Of a DNA stretch of 64,000 bases, positions 1-9,138 are shown piece after piece; the first letter of the stretch is position 1; each line of letters starts with the position of its first letter. The DNA is taken from assembly GCA_001915925.1 (NCBI GenBank), contig MNRL01000015.1, positions 91,951 to 155,950 on the forward strand. The letters run 5' to 3'. The DNA is from Clostridium sp. CAG:354_28_25 (GTDB lineage Bacteria > Bacillota > Clostridia > TANB77 > CAG-508). The notes under the pieces were generated by a model. That model was not told where the DNA came from. It did no database searches and was given only the letters and a program-made list of their open reading frames with translations. Both the position numbers and the translations under genes were made by a program.

Positions 1-1594
1 TTTCTGCTACTTTGTTATAAAACTCTACTTGCTTTTCTGACATTGTATAATTATTTTTTAAATATTTTGAAATAATTCTGTGTATAAATAAATCGGGATA
101 TCTTCTAATTGGTGAAGTAAAATGACAATAATATTTACTTGCTATTCCAAAATGTCCTTTGTTCTCTGAATCATATACAGCAACTTTTAAAGTTCTTAAA
201 ATCATATTAGAAACTATTTTTTCCTCTGGCTTTCCTTCTACTTCCTTTAGTATTTTAGAAAATTCTGCTGGATAAATTTTGCCTTCTTTAACATGTATTT
301 TATACCCAAAATTAAATAATAATTTATTTAATTCGTTTACCTTTTCTATATCTGGTTCTTCGTGTACACGATATATAAATGGTGCTTTAAGCCAATAAAA
401 TTTTTCTGCAATTGTTTCATTGGCTGCTAGCATAAATTGCTCTATTATTTCATTTGCAAAAGTTGTTTCATATTTGCATACATCTATTGCATAACCATCT
501 TGATCTAAGATAATTTTACTTTCCGGTATATCTAAGTTTAAGTAACCTTTTGTTATTCTCTTTTCTTTTAATATTTTCGCCAATTCTTCCATAAGTTTAA
601 AGTCTGCTATATAGTCTTTATATTTGGTTACTATCTCTTCATTTGAATTATCTAATATTGCTTGTACATCTTTATATGACATTCTTCTTGTAACATTTAT
701 AATTCCTTTATATACTTCACTAGAAATTATCTTACCTTTATTGTCTATCTCCATGCTTACAGATAATGTATATCTATCTTGTCCTTCATTTAAACTACAA
801 ATTCCATTTGAAAGTTCTCTTGGAAGCATTGGAATAACTCTATTTAACATATATATACTTGTTCCTCTTAATAGTGCTTCCTTGTCTAGTAATGTATTTT
901 CTTGTACATAATGGCTTACATCAGCTATATGAACATCTAACTTATAATTTCCATTCTCTAATTTTTGAACACAAACAGCATCATCTAAATCTTTTGCATC
1001 TTCGCCATCTATTGTAAAAATATCATATTTACCACGAAGGTCTACTCTACCTGCTATATCATTAGGATTAATCTTATCTCCAAATTTTTGTGCTTCTTTT
1101 ACTACATCTTTTGGAAACCTGTATGGCAAATCATAATCTTTAATTAAAGAAAGCATATCGATACCTGCTTCATTTACATTTCCTATAACCTCTAATATTT
1201 TTCCTTCTGCCTTCTTGCCTTTTTGTGGATATTTAGTAATTTGTACAAGAACTTTATGATTATTTCTAGCCTTTCCAAAATTCTTTTTAGAAATAAATAT
1301 ATCTCTACATAACTTTTTATCATCTGGTATTACAAAACCAAAATTTTTATTTTTTTGAAATGTTCCTACTAAAGTATCTTTTTTGTGTTCTATAACTTTT
1401 AATATTATTCCCTCTTGTCTTGCTCCATTTGATTTTTTCTTTAATTTTACTAAAACTCTGTCACCACTAAATGCATCTTTAGAATCTTCTTTAGCAATAT
1501 AAATATCATCTTCTTGGTCTTCTACGATAACAAAACCAAAACCTCTTTCATGTCTTCTAAAAATTCCTTCTATAAATCTATTTTCTTCTTGCAT
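1..1594 (-). CDS. rnr: Ribonuclease R, 3' truncated by window edge
   Basis: This is a 3'-5' exoribonuclease that degrades structured RNA and works with tmRNA in ribosome rescue. About 531 codons are present and the C-terminal S1 domain lies beyond position 1. Reverse translation shows an N-terminal cold-shock/OB region (RHERGFGFVI), a second OB segment, and the RNB catalytic core with DLDDAV (Asp residues that bind Mg), followed by HIADVSHYV and, near the cut end, FTSPIRRYPDLFIHR. The start is ATG at 1592-1594, preceded by a GAAAGGAAGAG ribosome site. secG lies upstream on the same strand, the common Firmicute order secG-rnr-smpB; smpB would lie off the left edge. Confidence 0.95.
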   Translation of the reverse strand, partial: MQEENRFIEGIFRRHERGFGFVIVEDQEDDIYIAKEDSKDAFSGDRVLVKLKKKSNGARQEGIILKVIEHKKDTLVGTFQKNKNFGFVIPDDKKLCRDIFISKKNFGKARNNHKVLVQITKYPQKGKKAEGKILEVIGNVNEAGIDMLSLIKDYDLPYRFPKDVVKEAQKFGDKINPNDIAGRVDLRGKYDIFTIDGEDAKDLDDAVCVQKLENGNYKLDVHIADVSHYVQENTLLDKEALLRGTSIYMLNRVIPMLPRELSNGICSLNEGQDRYTLSVSMEIDNKGKIISSEVYKGIINVTRRMSYKDVQAILDNSNEEIVTKYKDYIADFKLMEELAKILKEKRITKGYLNLDIPESKIILDQDGYAIDVCKYETTFANEIIEQFMLAANETIAEKFYWLKAPFIYRVHEEPDIEKVNELNKLLFNFGYKIHVKEGKIYPAEFSKILKEVEGKPEEKIVSNMILRTLKVAVYDSENKGHFGIASKYYCHFTSPIRRYPDLFIHRIISKYLKNNYTMSEKQVEFYNKVAE

Positions 1595-1617
1595 TTATCT
1601 CTTCCTTTCGAAATATG

Positions 1618-1694
1618 GGCTCGGGGACATCTGGATTTTGAGACATCCGGGATTTGGGGACATCCGGAATTTTGGGACGGTCCTTTTTTCCCTG
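1618..1694. repeat. REP-like repeat cluster (GGGGACATCC type)
   Basis: Three to four tandem imperfect units contain CGGGGACATC, GGGATTTGGGGACATCC and TTTTGGGACGGTCC, followed by a T run. This G-rich stretch contrasts sharply with the AT-rich surroundings and belongs to the dispersed family seen at 3303, 11766, 17988, 22888, 39084 and 54605. Confidence 0.8.
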
Positions 1695-1780
1695 TTTTTA
1701 TTATTATCTCGTGATTATTAAATTTTTATTACTTGTCCTCTAGCATTATTTTATTTATATTAGTATTATATTTCTAATAC

Positions 1781-1809
1781 AAAAAAAGCAGACATATGCT
1801 GCTTTTTTA
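1781..1809 (-). terminator. Rho-independent terminator of secG
   Basis: A hairpin AAAAAAGCAG / CTGCTTTTTT around the loop ACATATG lies just 3' of the secG stop. Read on the minus strand, the stem ends in a run of T. Confidence 0.8.
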
Positions 1810-1816
1810 CCTCAAA

Positions 1817-2071
1817 TTATTTTATTAACATAAATACAATTCCTAATATAATTGTTAAAATTACAAATATTACTCCTAATATAATTGTCCATCTTTTTTG
1901 CTTTCCTGCTTTTGTTCTACCTTTATTCTTGTCATAAAAATTGTTTGTTGCAGTATCTGTAATCGCTCCAGATGCTCCATTATCTTCTTTTTCTTGAACC
2001 AATGTTAATATAATAATTGCTGCAGCAACTATAATATATATTACTATTAATGCATATTTTAATATTTCCAT
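1817..2071 (-). CDS. secG: Preprotein translocase subunit SecG
   Basis: This is a small accessory subunit of the SecYEG protein channel in the cytoplasmic membrane. The 84-residue product has the SecG layout: a membrane helix (about residues 2-22), a short loop with LVQEKEDNGASGAI, a basic stretch (KNKGRTKAGKQKR), and a second membrane helix at the C terminus. The start is taken at MEILKY: the in-frame TTG six codons upstream lies within the GGGAGG ribosome site that serves this ATG. It lies between cdaA and rnr on the same strand. The length is normal for the family. Confidence 0.88.
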   Translation of the reverse strand: MEILKYALIVIYIIVAAAIIILTLVQEKEDNGASGAITDTATNNFYDKNKGRTKAGKQKRWTIILGVIFVILTIILGIVFMLIK

Positions 2072-2140
2072 CTTGTAAATTCCTCCCAAGTTTTCAAACT
2101 TTTCTTATTTTAACATATATATTTTATAAAATCAAATATT

Positions 2141-3043
2141 TTAATCATTTTTATCTTTTTTGAATTTCTTCCATATAATGTTAGGTTTTCTTTCTTTTTC
2201 TGGTATTCTATCTGTAACAATATCTTTTATTAATGTTTTCTTTAAAGTTTCTTCATTTACATCAGCTATTAATTTACCATCTTTAGCAATTGATATTTTA
2301 CCTGTTTCTTCTGAAACTATAACTGCTATTGCATCCGATTCTTTTGATATTCCAATTCCTGCTCTATGTCTTGTTCCTAATTCTTTTGCTATGTCTTGCC
2401 CACTTGCTAATGGTAACATACATGCTGCTGCTTTTATTTTATTATTACTAATAACAACAGCCCCATCATGAAGCGGAGTTTTTGGCACGAATATATTAGT
2501 TAAAAGTTGTGGAGATACATCTGCATCAATTAAAATACCTGTATCTATAATATCTTTTATTCCAATATCTCTTTCTATTACTATTAGTGCTCCTATTTGT
2601 CTTTTTGACATTTCTTCTGCTGCTATTACTATTTTATATATATCTTCTTTGTTTTTTGTTTCTATATCTTCTGTAAATCCCAGATATTTCTTTAACTTAT
2701 TAGTTCCTAATTGTTCCAATGCTCTTCTTATCTCTGGTTGGAAAATAATTATTAGAGCTAATACTCCCCAACTTACTACTTTGTCTAAAATTGCATGTAA
2801 TATTGTAAGTTTAAATACTCCACTAAGCCATGTTACTACTAATAATAAGACTATTCCCTTTAAAACTTGCCATGCTCTAGAGTCTTTTGTAAGTCTTAAT
2901 ATTTTATATGCTAAAAATATAACTATTGCTATATCTATTAAAAACAATACTAAATCTATTGGATGTTCCCACATTTGCATAATCCTAGCCAAAATATTAG
3001 TTTCGTAAAAGTCTGAGATTCCTGTAATTATATCATCTTTCAT
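2141..3043 (-). CDS. cdaA: Diadenylate cyclase CdaA (DacA)
   Basis: This enzyme makes the second messenger c-di-AMP from two ATP molecules at the membrane, where c-di-AMP controls potassium and osmolyte balance and cell-wall homeostasis. The 300 residues show three N-terminal membrane helices (about 30-100), then FQPEIRRALEQLG, and the DAC catalytic domain with its diagnostic DGA (PLHDGAVVI, about residue 193) and RHRAG motifs. A GGGAG ribosome site is 7 bases before ATG. The usual partners cdaR (YbbR) and glmM do not follow; secG does. A 41-residue membrane peptide gene ends 13 bases upstream, so the two are probably co-transcribed. Confidence 0.95.
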   Translation of the reverse strand: MKDDIITGISDFYETNILARIMQMWEHPIDLVLFLIDIAIVIFLAYKILRLTKDSRAWQVLKGIVLLLVVTWLSGVFKLTILHAILDKVVSWGVLALIIIFQPEIRRALEQLGTNKLKKYLGFTEDIETKNKEDIYKIVIAAEEMSKRQIGALIVIERDIGIKDIIDTGILIDADVSPQLLTNIFVPKTPLHDGAVVISNNKIKAAACMLPLASGQDIAKELGTRHRAGIGISKESDAIAVIVSEETGKISIAKDGKLIADVNEETLKKTLIKDIVTDRIPEKERKPNIIWKKFKKDKND

Positions 3044-3056
3044 TATTTACTCCCTA

Positions 3057-3182
3057 TTACATACCAATTAAATAGTATACTAATGTTCCTCCTACACTAA
3101 CTACCATTAAAGCCGCTAAAATGCCTGCTATAATTTTTACAAAAATATTACTTCCTGAATGTTTTTTCTCTTTTTTAGACAT
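3057..3182 (-). CDS. Small single-span membrane peptide upstream of cdaA
   Basis: This is a 41-residue open frame starting MSKKEKKHSGSNIFVK and ending in YYLIGM. It has a basic N terminus and one hydrophobic helix (about residues 15-38) and is preceded by a strong AAGGAGGAAATAAA ribosome site. It stops 13 bases before the cdaA start, with the cdaA ribosome site directly after the stop codon, so translation of the two may be linked. The form resembles short DUF4044-type membrane peptides of Firmicutes, but that match is only an impression. A role as a small CdaA-associated membrane peptide is inference. Confidence 0.7.
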   Translation of the reverse strand: MSKKEKKHSGSNIFVKIIAGILAALMVVSVGGTLVYYLIGM

Positions 3183-3302
3183 TTTATTTCCTCCTTGTAT
3201 ATACATAATACGAATATAGTTTACCACATTTTATTTTTTTTGTAAACCTAAAAATTTTGTCAAAAAATTAAAATATATTATTTATTATTTTATACGAAAA
3301 TA

Positions 3303-3329
3303 GGGATTTGAGGACCGTCCCCAAATCCC
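3303..3329. repeat. REP-like palindrome (single unit)
   Basis: An imperfect palindrome GGGATTTGAGGACC / GTCCCCAAATCCC forms a compact hairpin 15 bases beyond the stop codon of the gene that ends at 3345. It is the cleanest single unit of the dispersed family and may also act as a terminator stem. Confidence 0.8.
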
Positions 3330-3344
3330 TTAATCCATATTTCG

Positions 3345-3908
3345 CTACTCTTCTTCATTTATGTACTTCTTGGTAAGCTTAAATTGAATTATTACTCCAA
3401 ATACAAATAATATTGCATCTATTAAAGTAATTATCATAAATGTTTCTTTTTGTACATTTTTTACTTGTTCTACATAATTATTTTGACTTTCTATCATAGT
3501 GCTTTTTTCTTCGTCATCTATATCTTCACTATTTTGTATTTGTTCTTCTGCTGTAGCTCTTGTATCTTCTAGTCCTATTATTGTTACTGCATAATTTAAT
3601 GTATTAAATAAAGAAACAACTATTAATACTAATGCATAAAAAATTATGATATTTCTTTTAAATTTAAATAAATTCTTATCATCCATTTTCCTTGTCTTAA
3701 AAACATCGCTTGTAGCAAGCTTTGTTGGAAAAAATATTAATATTCCCATTGTAACAATAGAAAATATTGATAATACTAACATATTAACTTTTCCTAACAT
3801 AAAATATGCAATAACTGCTAAAATTATAGATATTACAATATAGTATAATATAAATCTCCAAATAAACGCCCAAGTCATTTTTCCAGAAGTTTTTAATTCT
3901 TTTTCCAT
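3345..3908 (-). CDS. Membrane protein of unknown function, four to five spans
   Basis: I do not recognise this 187-residue family. Hydrophobic segments lie at about 14-35, 42-60, 88-112 and 155-177. A charged, acidic stretch (TRATAEEQIQNSEDIDDEEKS, about 117-137) sits between the last two segments and is probably extracytoplasmic. The N terminus MEKELKTSGKMTWAFIWR and the C-terminal KLTKKYINEEE are charged. A GGAGG ribosome site precedes the ATG. It stands alone between cdaA and the suf operon, and its 3' end is bordered by a REP-like palindrome. Confidence 0.75.
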   Translation of the reverse strand: MEKELKTSGKMTWAFIWRFILYYIVISIILAVIAYFMLGKVNMLVLSIFSIVTMGILIFFPTKLATSDVFKTRKMDDKNLFKFKRNIIIFYALVLIVVSLFNTLNYAVTIIGLEDTRATAEEQIQNSEDIDDEEKSTMIESQNNYVEQVKNVQKETFMIITLIDAILFVFGVIIQFKLTKKYINEEE

Positions 3909-4008
3909 TGTTTATCCTCCGTAAAATTCATAAAATTTATATTGATATTATATTCTGTTTACTAATCCATGTCAATTTCTATCTTTATATTATACTTCTA
4001 AACAAAAC

Positions 4009-4443
4009 TTATTTTTCTTTATCTAACAAATCTTTAATTGTATGCCATGCTAAAACCGCACATTTAACTCTTGCAGGCATATTAGAAACATTTTTAAATG
4101 CTATTGCATCTTCTAACTTTTCAAGTTCGCTATCTTCTTTTATTTCTCTTTTAATCATTCCAATAAAAGTATCTATAATCTCTAATGCCTCTTCTTTTGT
4201 TTTACCAATTAAAGTATCTATCATAATAGAAGTAGAAGCTTGTGATATAGCACAACCATGTCCAGTAAATGCTAAATCCTCTATTACATCGCCATTCATT
4301 TTTATTTCTAATTCTATTTCATCACCACAACTTGGGTTATGACCCATTTCGCATTTATCTGGATGAGCTAATTTTCTTTTATTATGTGATGCCATACTAT
4401 GTTCCATAATTAAATCTGTATAAACTGAATCTAAATTATCCAT
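4009..4443 (-). CDS. sufU: Iron-sulfur cluster scaffold / sulfur acceptor SufU
   Basis: This is a zinc-containing sulfurtransferase of the IscU/NifU-N fold that accepts persulfide sulfur from SufS in the cytoplasm. The family Cys and Asp ligands are visible: NPSCGDEIELEI, FTGHGCAISQAS and ARVKCAVLAW. The start at MDNLDSVYTDLIMEH is chosen because GAAAGGAAAG lies just before it; the longer in-frame extension has no ribosome site. It is the last gene of sufC-sufB-sufD-sufS-sufU. About 144 residues is normal for SufU. Confidence 0.93.
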   Translation of the reverse strand: MDNLDSVYTDLIMEHSMASHNKRKLAHPDKCEMGHNPSCGDEIELEIKMNGDVIEDLAFTGHGCAISQASTSIMIDTLIGKTKEEALEIIDTFIGMIKREIKEDSELEKLEDAIAFKNVSNMPARVKCAVLAWHTIKDLLDKEK

Positions 4444-4517
4444 TGATTCTTTCCTTTCTATAATTTTAAAATATATCAAAAATTTTATATTCGAATTTTA
4501 ACGACGCCAAAACAAAA

Positions 4518-5747
4518 TTATTTTTTTACTTTTCTCCATTTTTTAAACATATCATTAGCCTTATTAAGTGCCATTATTAATTTATCTATATCTTCTTTAG
4601 TATTATAAATATACATACTTGCTCTACATGTTGCAGGAAGATTTAAAAATCTAATTAATGGTTGTGCACAATGATCTCCTGCACGTACGCAAACATTGCA
4701 AGAGCTTAAGATTGTTGCTGTATCATGTGGATGAACATCTTTTATATTAAATGATAATACACCTATTTGATTTTCATTCGTCTTTGGTGCATATAATTCT
4801 ACAAAATCTAATTTGTTCATTTCAGCTTTTGCATATTCTAAAAGTTCATTTTCTATTTTTTCTACATTGTCCATTCCTATATTTTCTAAATAATCTATAG
4901 CACTTGCTAGTCCAACTGCTCCACCAATATTTTGTGTTCCTGCTTCGAATTTTGATGGTGGCTTTGCAAATGTTGTTTCTTGTTCATAAACATATTCTAT
5001 CATGTCTCCTCCCATAAGGAAAGGCGTCATTTTATCTAACAATTCATATTTCCCATAAAGTACGCCTATTCCCATTGGTGACATTAATTTATGTCCTGAA
5101 AATACAAAGAAATCAGCATCCATTTTCTGAACATCAATTTTAATATGTGGCACGCTTTGCGCTCCATCTACAATTACAACTGCACCAACATCATGTGCTC
5201 TTTTTATTATTTTTTCTAGTGGTGTTTTTATGCCTAAAACATTAGAGATTTCTGTTATACTTACAATCTTTGTTTTATCTGTTATTTTTTTGTTTATTTC
5301 TTCATCTGTTATCTCATAATTTTCATTAATATACATATATTCCAATTTAGCGTTTTTTATTTTTGTAACTTTTTGCCAAGGTACTAAATTAGAATGATGC
5401 TCCATAATAGAAATAACTACTGTATCTCCTTCTTGTAGATTTTCTAATCCATAAGAATTTGCAATTAAGTTTAAGCTTTCTGTTGCATTTTTAGTAAAGA
5501 CTATTTCTTCTGGTCTTTTCGCATTTATAAATTTTGCAACTTTTGCTCTTGCTTTATCATATTCTGCTGTAGAATCTATGCTTAAATCATATGTCCCCCT
5601 ATGTGGATTTGCATTATTCTTATTATAATATTCTTCTACTGCTTTTAATACCTGATAAGGTCTTTGTGATGTTGCACCACTATCTAAATATGCAATATCT
5701 CTATTTTCGAATATTTTAAAATCTTTTCTAATTGTTTCAGGATTCAT
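4518..5747 (-). CDS. sufS: Cysteine desulfurase SufS
   Basis: This is a pyridoxal-phosphate enzyme that takes sulfur from cysteine for Fe-S assembly (class II desulfurase). Visible features are the PLP region (HHSNLVPWQ, DGAQSVPH), the PLP-binding lysine in SGHKLMSPMGIGVLYG, the conserved ARPR-like loop here reading AGTQNIGGAVGL, and the active cysteine in RAGDHCAQPL near residue 360. The 409 residues are of normal length. Its ATG overlaps the sufD stop in TAATG, indicating translational coupling, and sufU follows. Confidence 0.96.
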   Translation of the reverse strand: MNPETIRKDFKIFENRDIAYLDSGATSQRPYQVLKAVEEYYNKNNANPHRGTYDLSIDSTAEYDKARAKVAKFINAKRPEEIVFTKNATESLNLIANSYGLENLQEGDTVVISIMEHHSNLVPWQKVTKIKNAKLEYMYINENYEITDEEINKKITDKTKIVSITEISNVLGIKTPLEKIIKRAHDVGAVVIVDGAQSVPHIKIDVQKMDADFFVFSGHKLMSPMGIGVLYGKYELLDKMTPFLMGGDMIEYVYEQETTFAKPPSKFEAGTQNIGGAVGLASAIDYLENIGMDNVEKIENELLEYAKAEMNKLDFVELYAPKTNENQIGVLSFNIKDVHPHDTATILSSCNVCVRAGDHCAQPLIRFLNLPATCRASMYIYNTKEDIDKLIMALNKANDMFKKWRKVKK

Positions 5748-6802
5748 TAATCTAGCCTCCTATCAACCTCTTCCAAAATTAAATTTTGTACTGCCTCTTC
5801 TTTAATTCCTTGTATTACAGAATTAAACCTTGCTTTAACAATCATTTTCTTTGCCTCTTTTTCACTTATTCCTCTTGTCATAATATAGAATAATTCGTTA
5901 TCATCTACTTTGCCTGTTGCTGTACTATGTTCTCCTTCTACATCATCTTCTGTACATAAAAGCATTGGTAATGCTTTAGAATATGATGTATCAGAAAGTA
6001 GTGTACAATACTCATTTTCTTTTCCTTTTGCTTTTTTAGAACCTGTTTTAAAATCTATTGTACCTTTAAAATTCTTTCTTGCCTTATCTTTTAAAGCTCC
6101 ATTTACTTCTATATCTACATTTGTTTTTTCACCATATAGTTCTGTAATATAATTTAAATCTATTTTTTGTTCTTCTTTTCCTAAATAGATTGAATGTAGT
6201 TTATTAACTGATTTATAACCAGCCAATTTTGCATAGTAATTTACTACATTATATTTTCCACCAAACTCTACCATAGAAAATAATGTTTTGCTTTCATCTT
6301 CTATGTTAGAATTTACAGAATAAAAATTGCTTATTTTTGTATTTAATAAATTTACAATTGTTACATGAATATCTGCATTTGCTCCGATTTGTGCACTACA
6401 AATTCCATTATGATATCCATTGATTTCATCTACTGATTTATATATAACAATTATATTTGCTTTTGTATTATCTTTTGCGTTTATATTAATATTATCAACT
6501 AAAACATTATTAGATTTGTCTAAATTATATTCTATTATAATTGGCTCTTTTAATTTTTTATCTATATCTATTTTTAAATCTACATTTGATTGCTCATTTG
6601 ATTGATTTAAAAAATATTCACCTAACCCGAATTTTAACTTTACTTCTTCCTTGTGATTTAATACACAATTTTCATTATCTGTTATTTTTATATTTTTAAA
6701 TTCCTTAATAACCGGTTCTTCGAAATCTTTTATTTCTATATTGTTTATTCCATAATTTTTAGATGTTCTAACTGGAGTTTCGTTTAATACTATATTTCTC
6801 AT
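5747..6802 (-). CDS. sufD: Fe-S assembly scaffold protein SufD
   Basis: This is a SufB paralogue that forms the SufBC2D scaffold complex. The C-terminal SUF beta-helix core is clear: GEHSTATGKVDDNELFYIMTRGISEKEAKKMIVKARF, which parallels the end of SufB. At 351 residues it is shorter than many SufD proteins (about 430), and the loss is in the N-terminal half. The stop overlaps the next start (TAATG), and its own start overlaps the sufB stop in the same way, so sufB-sufD-sufS form a tightly coupled unit. Confidence 0.9.
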   Translation of the reverse strand: MRNIVLNETPVRTSKNYGINNIEIKDFEEPVIKEFKNIKITDNENCVLNHKEEVKLKFGLGEYFLNQSNEQSNVDLKIDIDKKLKEPIIIEYNLDKSNNVLVDNININAKDNTKANIIVIYKSVDEINGYHNGICSAQIGANADIHVTIVNLLNTKISNFYSVNSNIEDESKTLFSMVEFGGKYNVVNYYAKLAGYKSVNKLHSIYLGKEEQKIDLNYITELYGEKTNVDIEVNGALKDKARKNFKGTIDFKTGSKKAKGKENEYCTLLSDTSYSKALPMLLCTEDDVEGEHSTATGKVDDNELFYIMTRGISEKEAKKMIVKARFNSVIQGIKEEAVQNLILEEVDRRLD

Positions 6803-8217
6803 TATCCTATACTCCCTTCTAATTCTAGATTTATTAAGTTATTCATTTCTACTGCATATTCTAAAGGAAGTTCTTTAGAAATAGGATATGCAAATCCTCT
6901 AACTATCATTGCTTTTGCTTCTTCTTCTGAAATTCCTCTTGACATTAAATAAAATATTTCTTCATCACTTATTTTTCCGATTTTTGCTTCGTGTGAAAAT
7001 TCTACTTCTTCTGTTCTTATATCACTTACTGGAATTGTATCAGATTTAGATTTATTATCTAACATTAGCGATTCACAAGATACAGATAATTTAGAATTTT
7101 TAGCAGCTGGCATAACTCTTTCTAAGCTTCTAAATGTTGCAATTCCGCCATCTTTAGATATTGATTTAGAGTTAATTACTGATGAAGTATTTGGTGCATT
7201 ATGCACAACTTTTAAACCTGTATCTAGGTTTTGTCCATGTCCTGCAAAAGAAATTCCTGTATATTCCATTTTAGAATTTGCTCCATTTAAAACAGCCATT
7301 GGATATAACATAGAAACTTTTGAACCAAATGAACCTGTTACCCATTCTATTTTTCCGCCTTCTTCTACTAAAGCTCTTTTAGTATTTAAGTTCATCATAT
7401 TTTTAGACCAGTTTTCTATTGTTGAATATCTTAAATGTGCATTTTTCTTTACAAATAATTCTACACAACCCACATGTAAATTTACTTTGTTATATTTTGG
7501 AGCAGAACATCCTTCTATAAAATGTAAGCTTGCTCCTTCATCTACAATTATTAGAGTATGTTCAAATTGTCCAGATTCTGGTGAGTTTAATCTAAAATAT
7601 GATTGTAAAGGAATCTCTACCTGTACCCCTTTTGGTACATATACAAATGATCCTCCTGACCAAACTGCCCCATGTAATGCAACAAATTTATGATCTGATA
7701 CTGGTACACATTTCATAAAATGTTCTTTTACTATATCAGGATAATCCCTTACAGCTGTTTCCATGTCTGTATATATAACACCTTGTTTTACTAAATCTTC
7801 TTTTATACTGTGATATACAACTTCTGAATCATATTGTGCACCAACACCTGCTAAAGATTCCTTTTCTGCTTCTGGAATTCCTAAAGCATCAAATGTATTT
7901 TTGATATCTTCTGGGACATCTTCCCAACTGCTTTTCATATCTGTTTTTGGTCTTACATATGTTGCAATTTCGTCCATATTTAATTCGTCTAGATTTGGTC
8001 CCCATGTTGGAAGTGCTAGTTTGTTGTATGTCTCTAATGCTTTTAATCTAAACTCTCTCATCCAAGGTGCATCATTTTTTTGTTTTGAGATTTCTTCTAC
8101 TATTTCTTTAGTTATTCCTTTTTTAGATTTATAACTATATTCGTCTTTATTTTTTATGTCATATATGTTTCTAGAAATATCTTCTATTTGTGTTTTCTTT
8201 TCTGCCAACTCTTTCAC
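6802..8217 (-). CDS. sufB: Fe-S assembly scaffold protein SufB
   Basis: This is the core scaffold on which clusters are built in the SufBCD complex. At 471 residues it is full length. Family signatures include SGGSFVYVPKGV, HFIEGCSAPKYN, HVGCVELFV, the C-terminal core SHEAKIGKISDEEIFYLMSRGISEEEAKAMIVRGF, and the cysteine in SVSCESL. An AGGTGAAAGAG-like ribosome site lies at the end of the intergenic gap of only 2 bases after sufC. Translation is coupled to sufD downstream by TAATG. Confidence 0.97.
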   Translation of the reverse strand: MKELAEKKTQIEDISRNIYDIKNKDEYSYKSKKGITKEIVEEISKQKNDAPWMREFRLKALETYNKLALPTWGPNLDELNMDEIATYVRPKTDMKSSWEDVPEDIKNTFDALGIPEAEKESLAGVGAQYDSEVVYHSIKEDLVKQGVIYTDMETAVRDYPDIVKEHFMKCVPVSDHKFVALHGAVWSGGSFVYVPKGVQVEIPLQSYFRLNSPESGQFEHTLIIVDEGASLHFIEGCSAPKYNKVNLHVGCVELFVKKNAHLRYSTIENWSKNMMNLNTKRALVEEGGKIEWVTGSFGSKVSMLYPMAVLNGANSKMEYTGISFAGHGQNLDTGLKVVHNAPNTSSVINSKSISKDGGIATFRSLERVMPAAKNSKLSVSCESLMLDNKSKSDTIPVSDIRTEEVEFSHEAKIGKISDEEIFYLMSRGISEEEAKAMIVRGFAYPISKELPLEYAVEMNNLINLELEGSIG

Positions 8218-8219
8218 CT

Positions 8220-8960
8220 CTATTTCTTGTATTCTTCATATCCTTTTGCTTCTATTTCGTTTGCTAAATCTCCTGTACTTGTTTTTATTATTTTTCCGTC
8301 TACTAAAACATGTACATAATCTACGTGTAATCCTTGTAAAATCTTTGTTCCATGAGTTATTATTAATACTCCATTATTTTCATTGCTATACATTTTTATT
8401 CCTTTAGAAACTGTTTTTATAGCATCTACATCTAGTCCTGAATCTGTTTCATCTAAGATTGCAAGTTTTGGATTTAATGTAAGCATTTGTAATATCTCAT
8501 TTTTCTTTTTCTCTCCACCAGAAAAACCAACATTTAAATTTCTGTTAGCATATTCTGGTTTCATTTTTAATTCTTCCATATTTTTTTCTAATTCTTTTTT
8601 GAATTCAAATATTTTAACTGGCTTTCCTGTTGTTGCAATTTTTGCATATTTTAAGAAGTTTGTTACACTAACTCCTGGAATTTCTTTTGGTGATTGGAAT
8701 GACATAAATATTCCTTTTCTCGCTCTTTCATCCGTTTTTAGTCCATTTATGTTTTCACCGTCTAATATAATATCTCCTTCTGTTTGTGTATATTCTGGAT
8801 TTGCTAATATTACATTAGATAGTGTAGATTTACCAGCACCATTTGGTCCCATAATTACATGTACTTCACCTTTATTTATTTTTAGGTCTAATCCTTTTAT
8901 TATTTCTTTATCTCCTGCTTTTGCATGTAAATTTTTTATTTCTAATAATGTTTCGCTCAT
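8220..8960 (-). CDS. sufC: Fe-S assembly ATPase SufC
   Basis: This is the ABC-type ATPase that drives the SufBCD scaffold; it is soluble and not a transporter. Walker A GPNGAGKST (about 38-46), Q-loop FQSPKEIPG, a diverged signature GFSGGEKKKNEI, Walker B LAILDETDSGLD and the switch histidine in ITHGTKIL are all present. At 246 residues it is normal. AAAGGAG lies 8 bases before the start. It is the first gene of the suf operon, behind a consensus promoter at 9079-9107 and two palindromes in the leader. Confidence 0.97.
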   Translation of the reverse strand: MSETLLEIKNLHAKAGDKEIIKGLDLKINKGEVHVIMGPNGAGKSTLSNVILANPEYTQTEGDIILDGENINGLKTDERARKGIFMSFQSPKEIPGVSVTNFLKYAKIATTGKPVKIFEFKKELEKNMEELKMKPEYANRNLNVGFSGGEKKKNEILQMLTLNPKLAILDETDSGLDVDAIKTVSKGIKMYSNENNGVLIITHGTKILQGLHVDYVHVLVDGKIIKTSTGDLANEIEAKGYEEYKK

Positions 8961-9019
8961 TTTAATAACTCCTTTATATTTATTCTTCTTATTAATAATT
9001 TTTTATACTATTCGTTTTT

Positions 9020-9035
9020 GTTAGCTTACGCTAAC
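9020..9035. promoter_or_regulatory. Inverted repeat GTTAGC-TTAC-GCTAAC in the suf leader
   Basis: A perfect 6+4+6 palindrome lies between the predicted suf transcript start and the sufC ribosome site. It has no T run after it on either strand that would suggest termination. It may be an RNA stem or a second regulator site. Confidence 0.45.
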
Positions 9036-9050
9036 TTTTATACATTTAAT

Positions 9051-9074
9051 ATGTGCAACTTTTAAATTGCACAT
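9051..9074. promoter_or_regulatory. Candidate operator at the suf promoter
   Basis: A perfect inverted repeat ATGTGCAA - 8 bases - TTGCACAT begins 5 bases after the -10 box, so it covers the predicted transcript start. The position fits a repressor operator, and the TetR-type gene immediately upstream is the obvious candidate to bind it. There is no T tract on the minus strand, which argues against a terminator. Confidence 0.6.
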
Positions 9075-9078
9075 ACAT

Positions 9079-9107
9079 ATTGTATTATATTTGCCATTGT
9101 TTGTCAA
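9079..9107 (-). promoter_or_regulatory. Promoter of the suf operon
   Basis: On the minus strand a perfect -35 TTGACA (9102-9107) is followed, after 17 bases, by TACAAT as -10 (9079-9084). It lies in the gap between the TetR-type gene and sufC, so the suf genes have their own start. Confidence 0.75.
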
Positions 9108-9138
9108 TGCTAACAATCTAATTTTTTCCGCAATATTA

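Noticed and set aside
1514..1714. Plus-strand open frame across the rnr start and REP-like repeat
   Set aside because: It runs through the start of rnr on the other strand and a non-coding repeat, and has no ribosome site.
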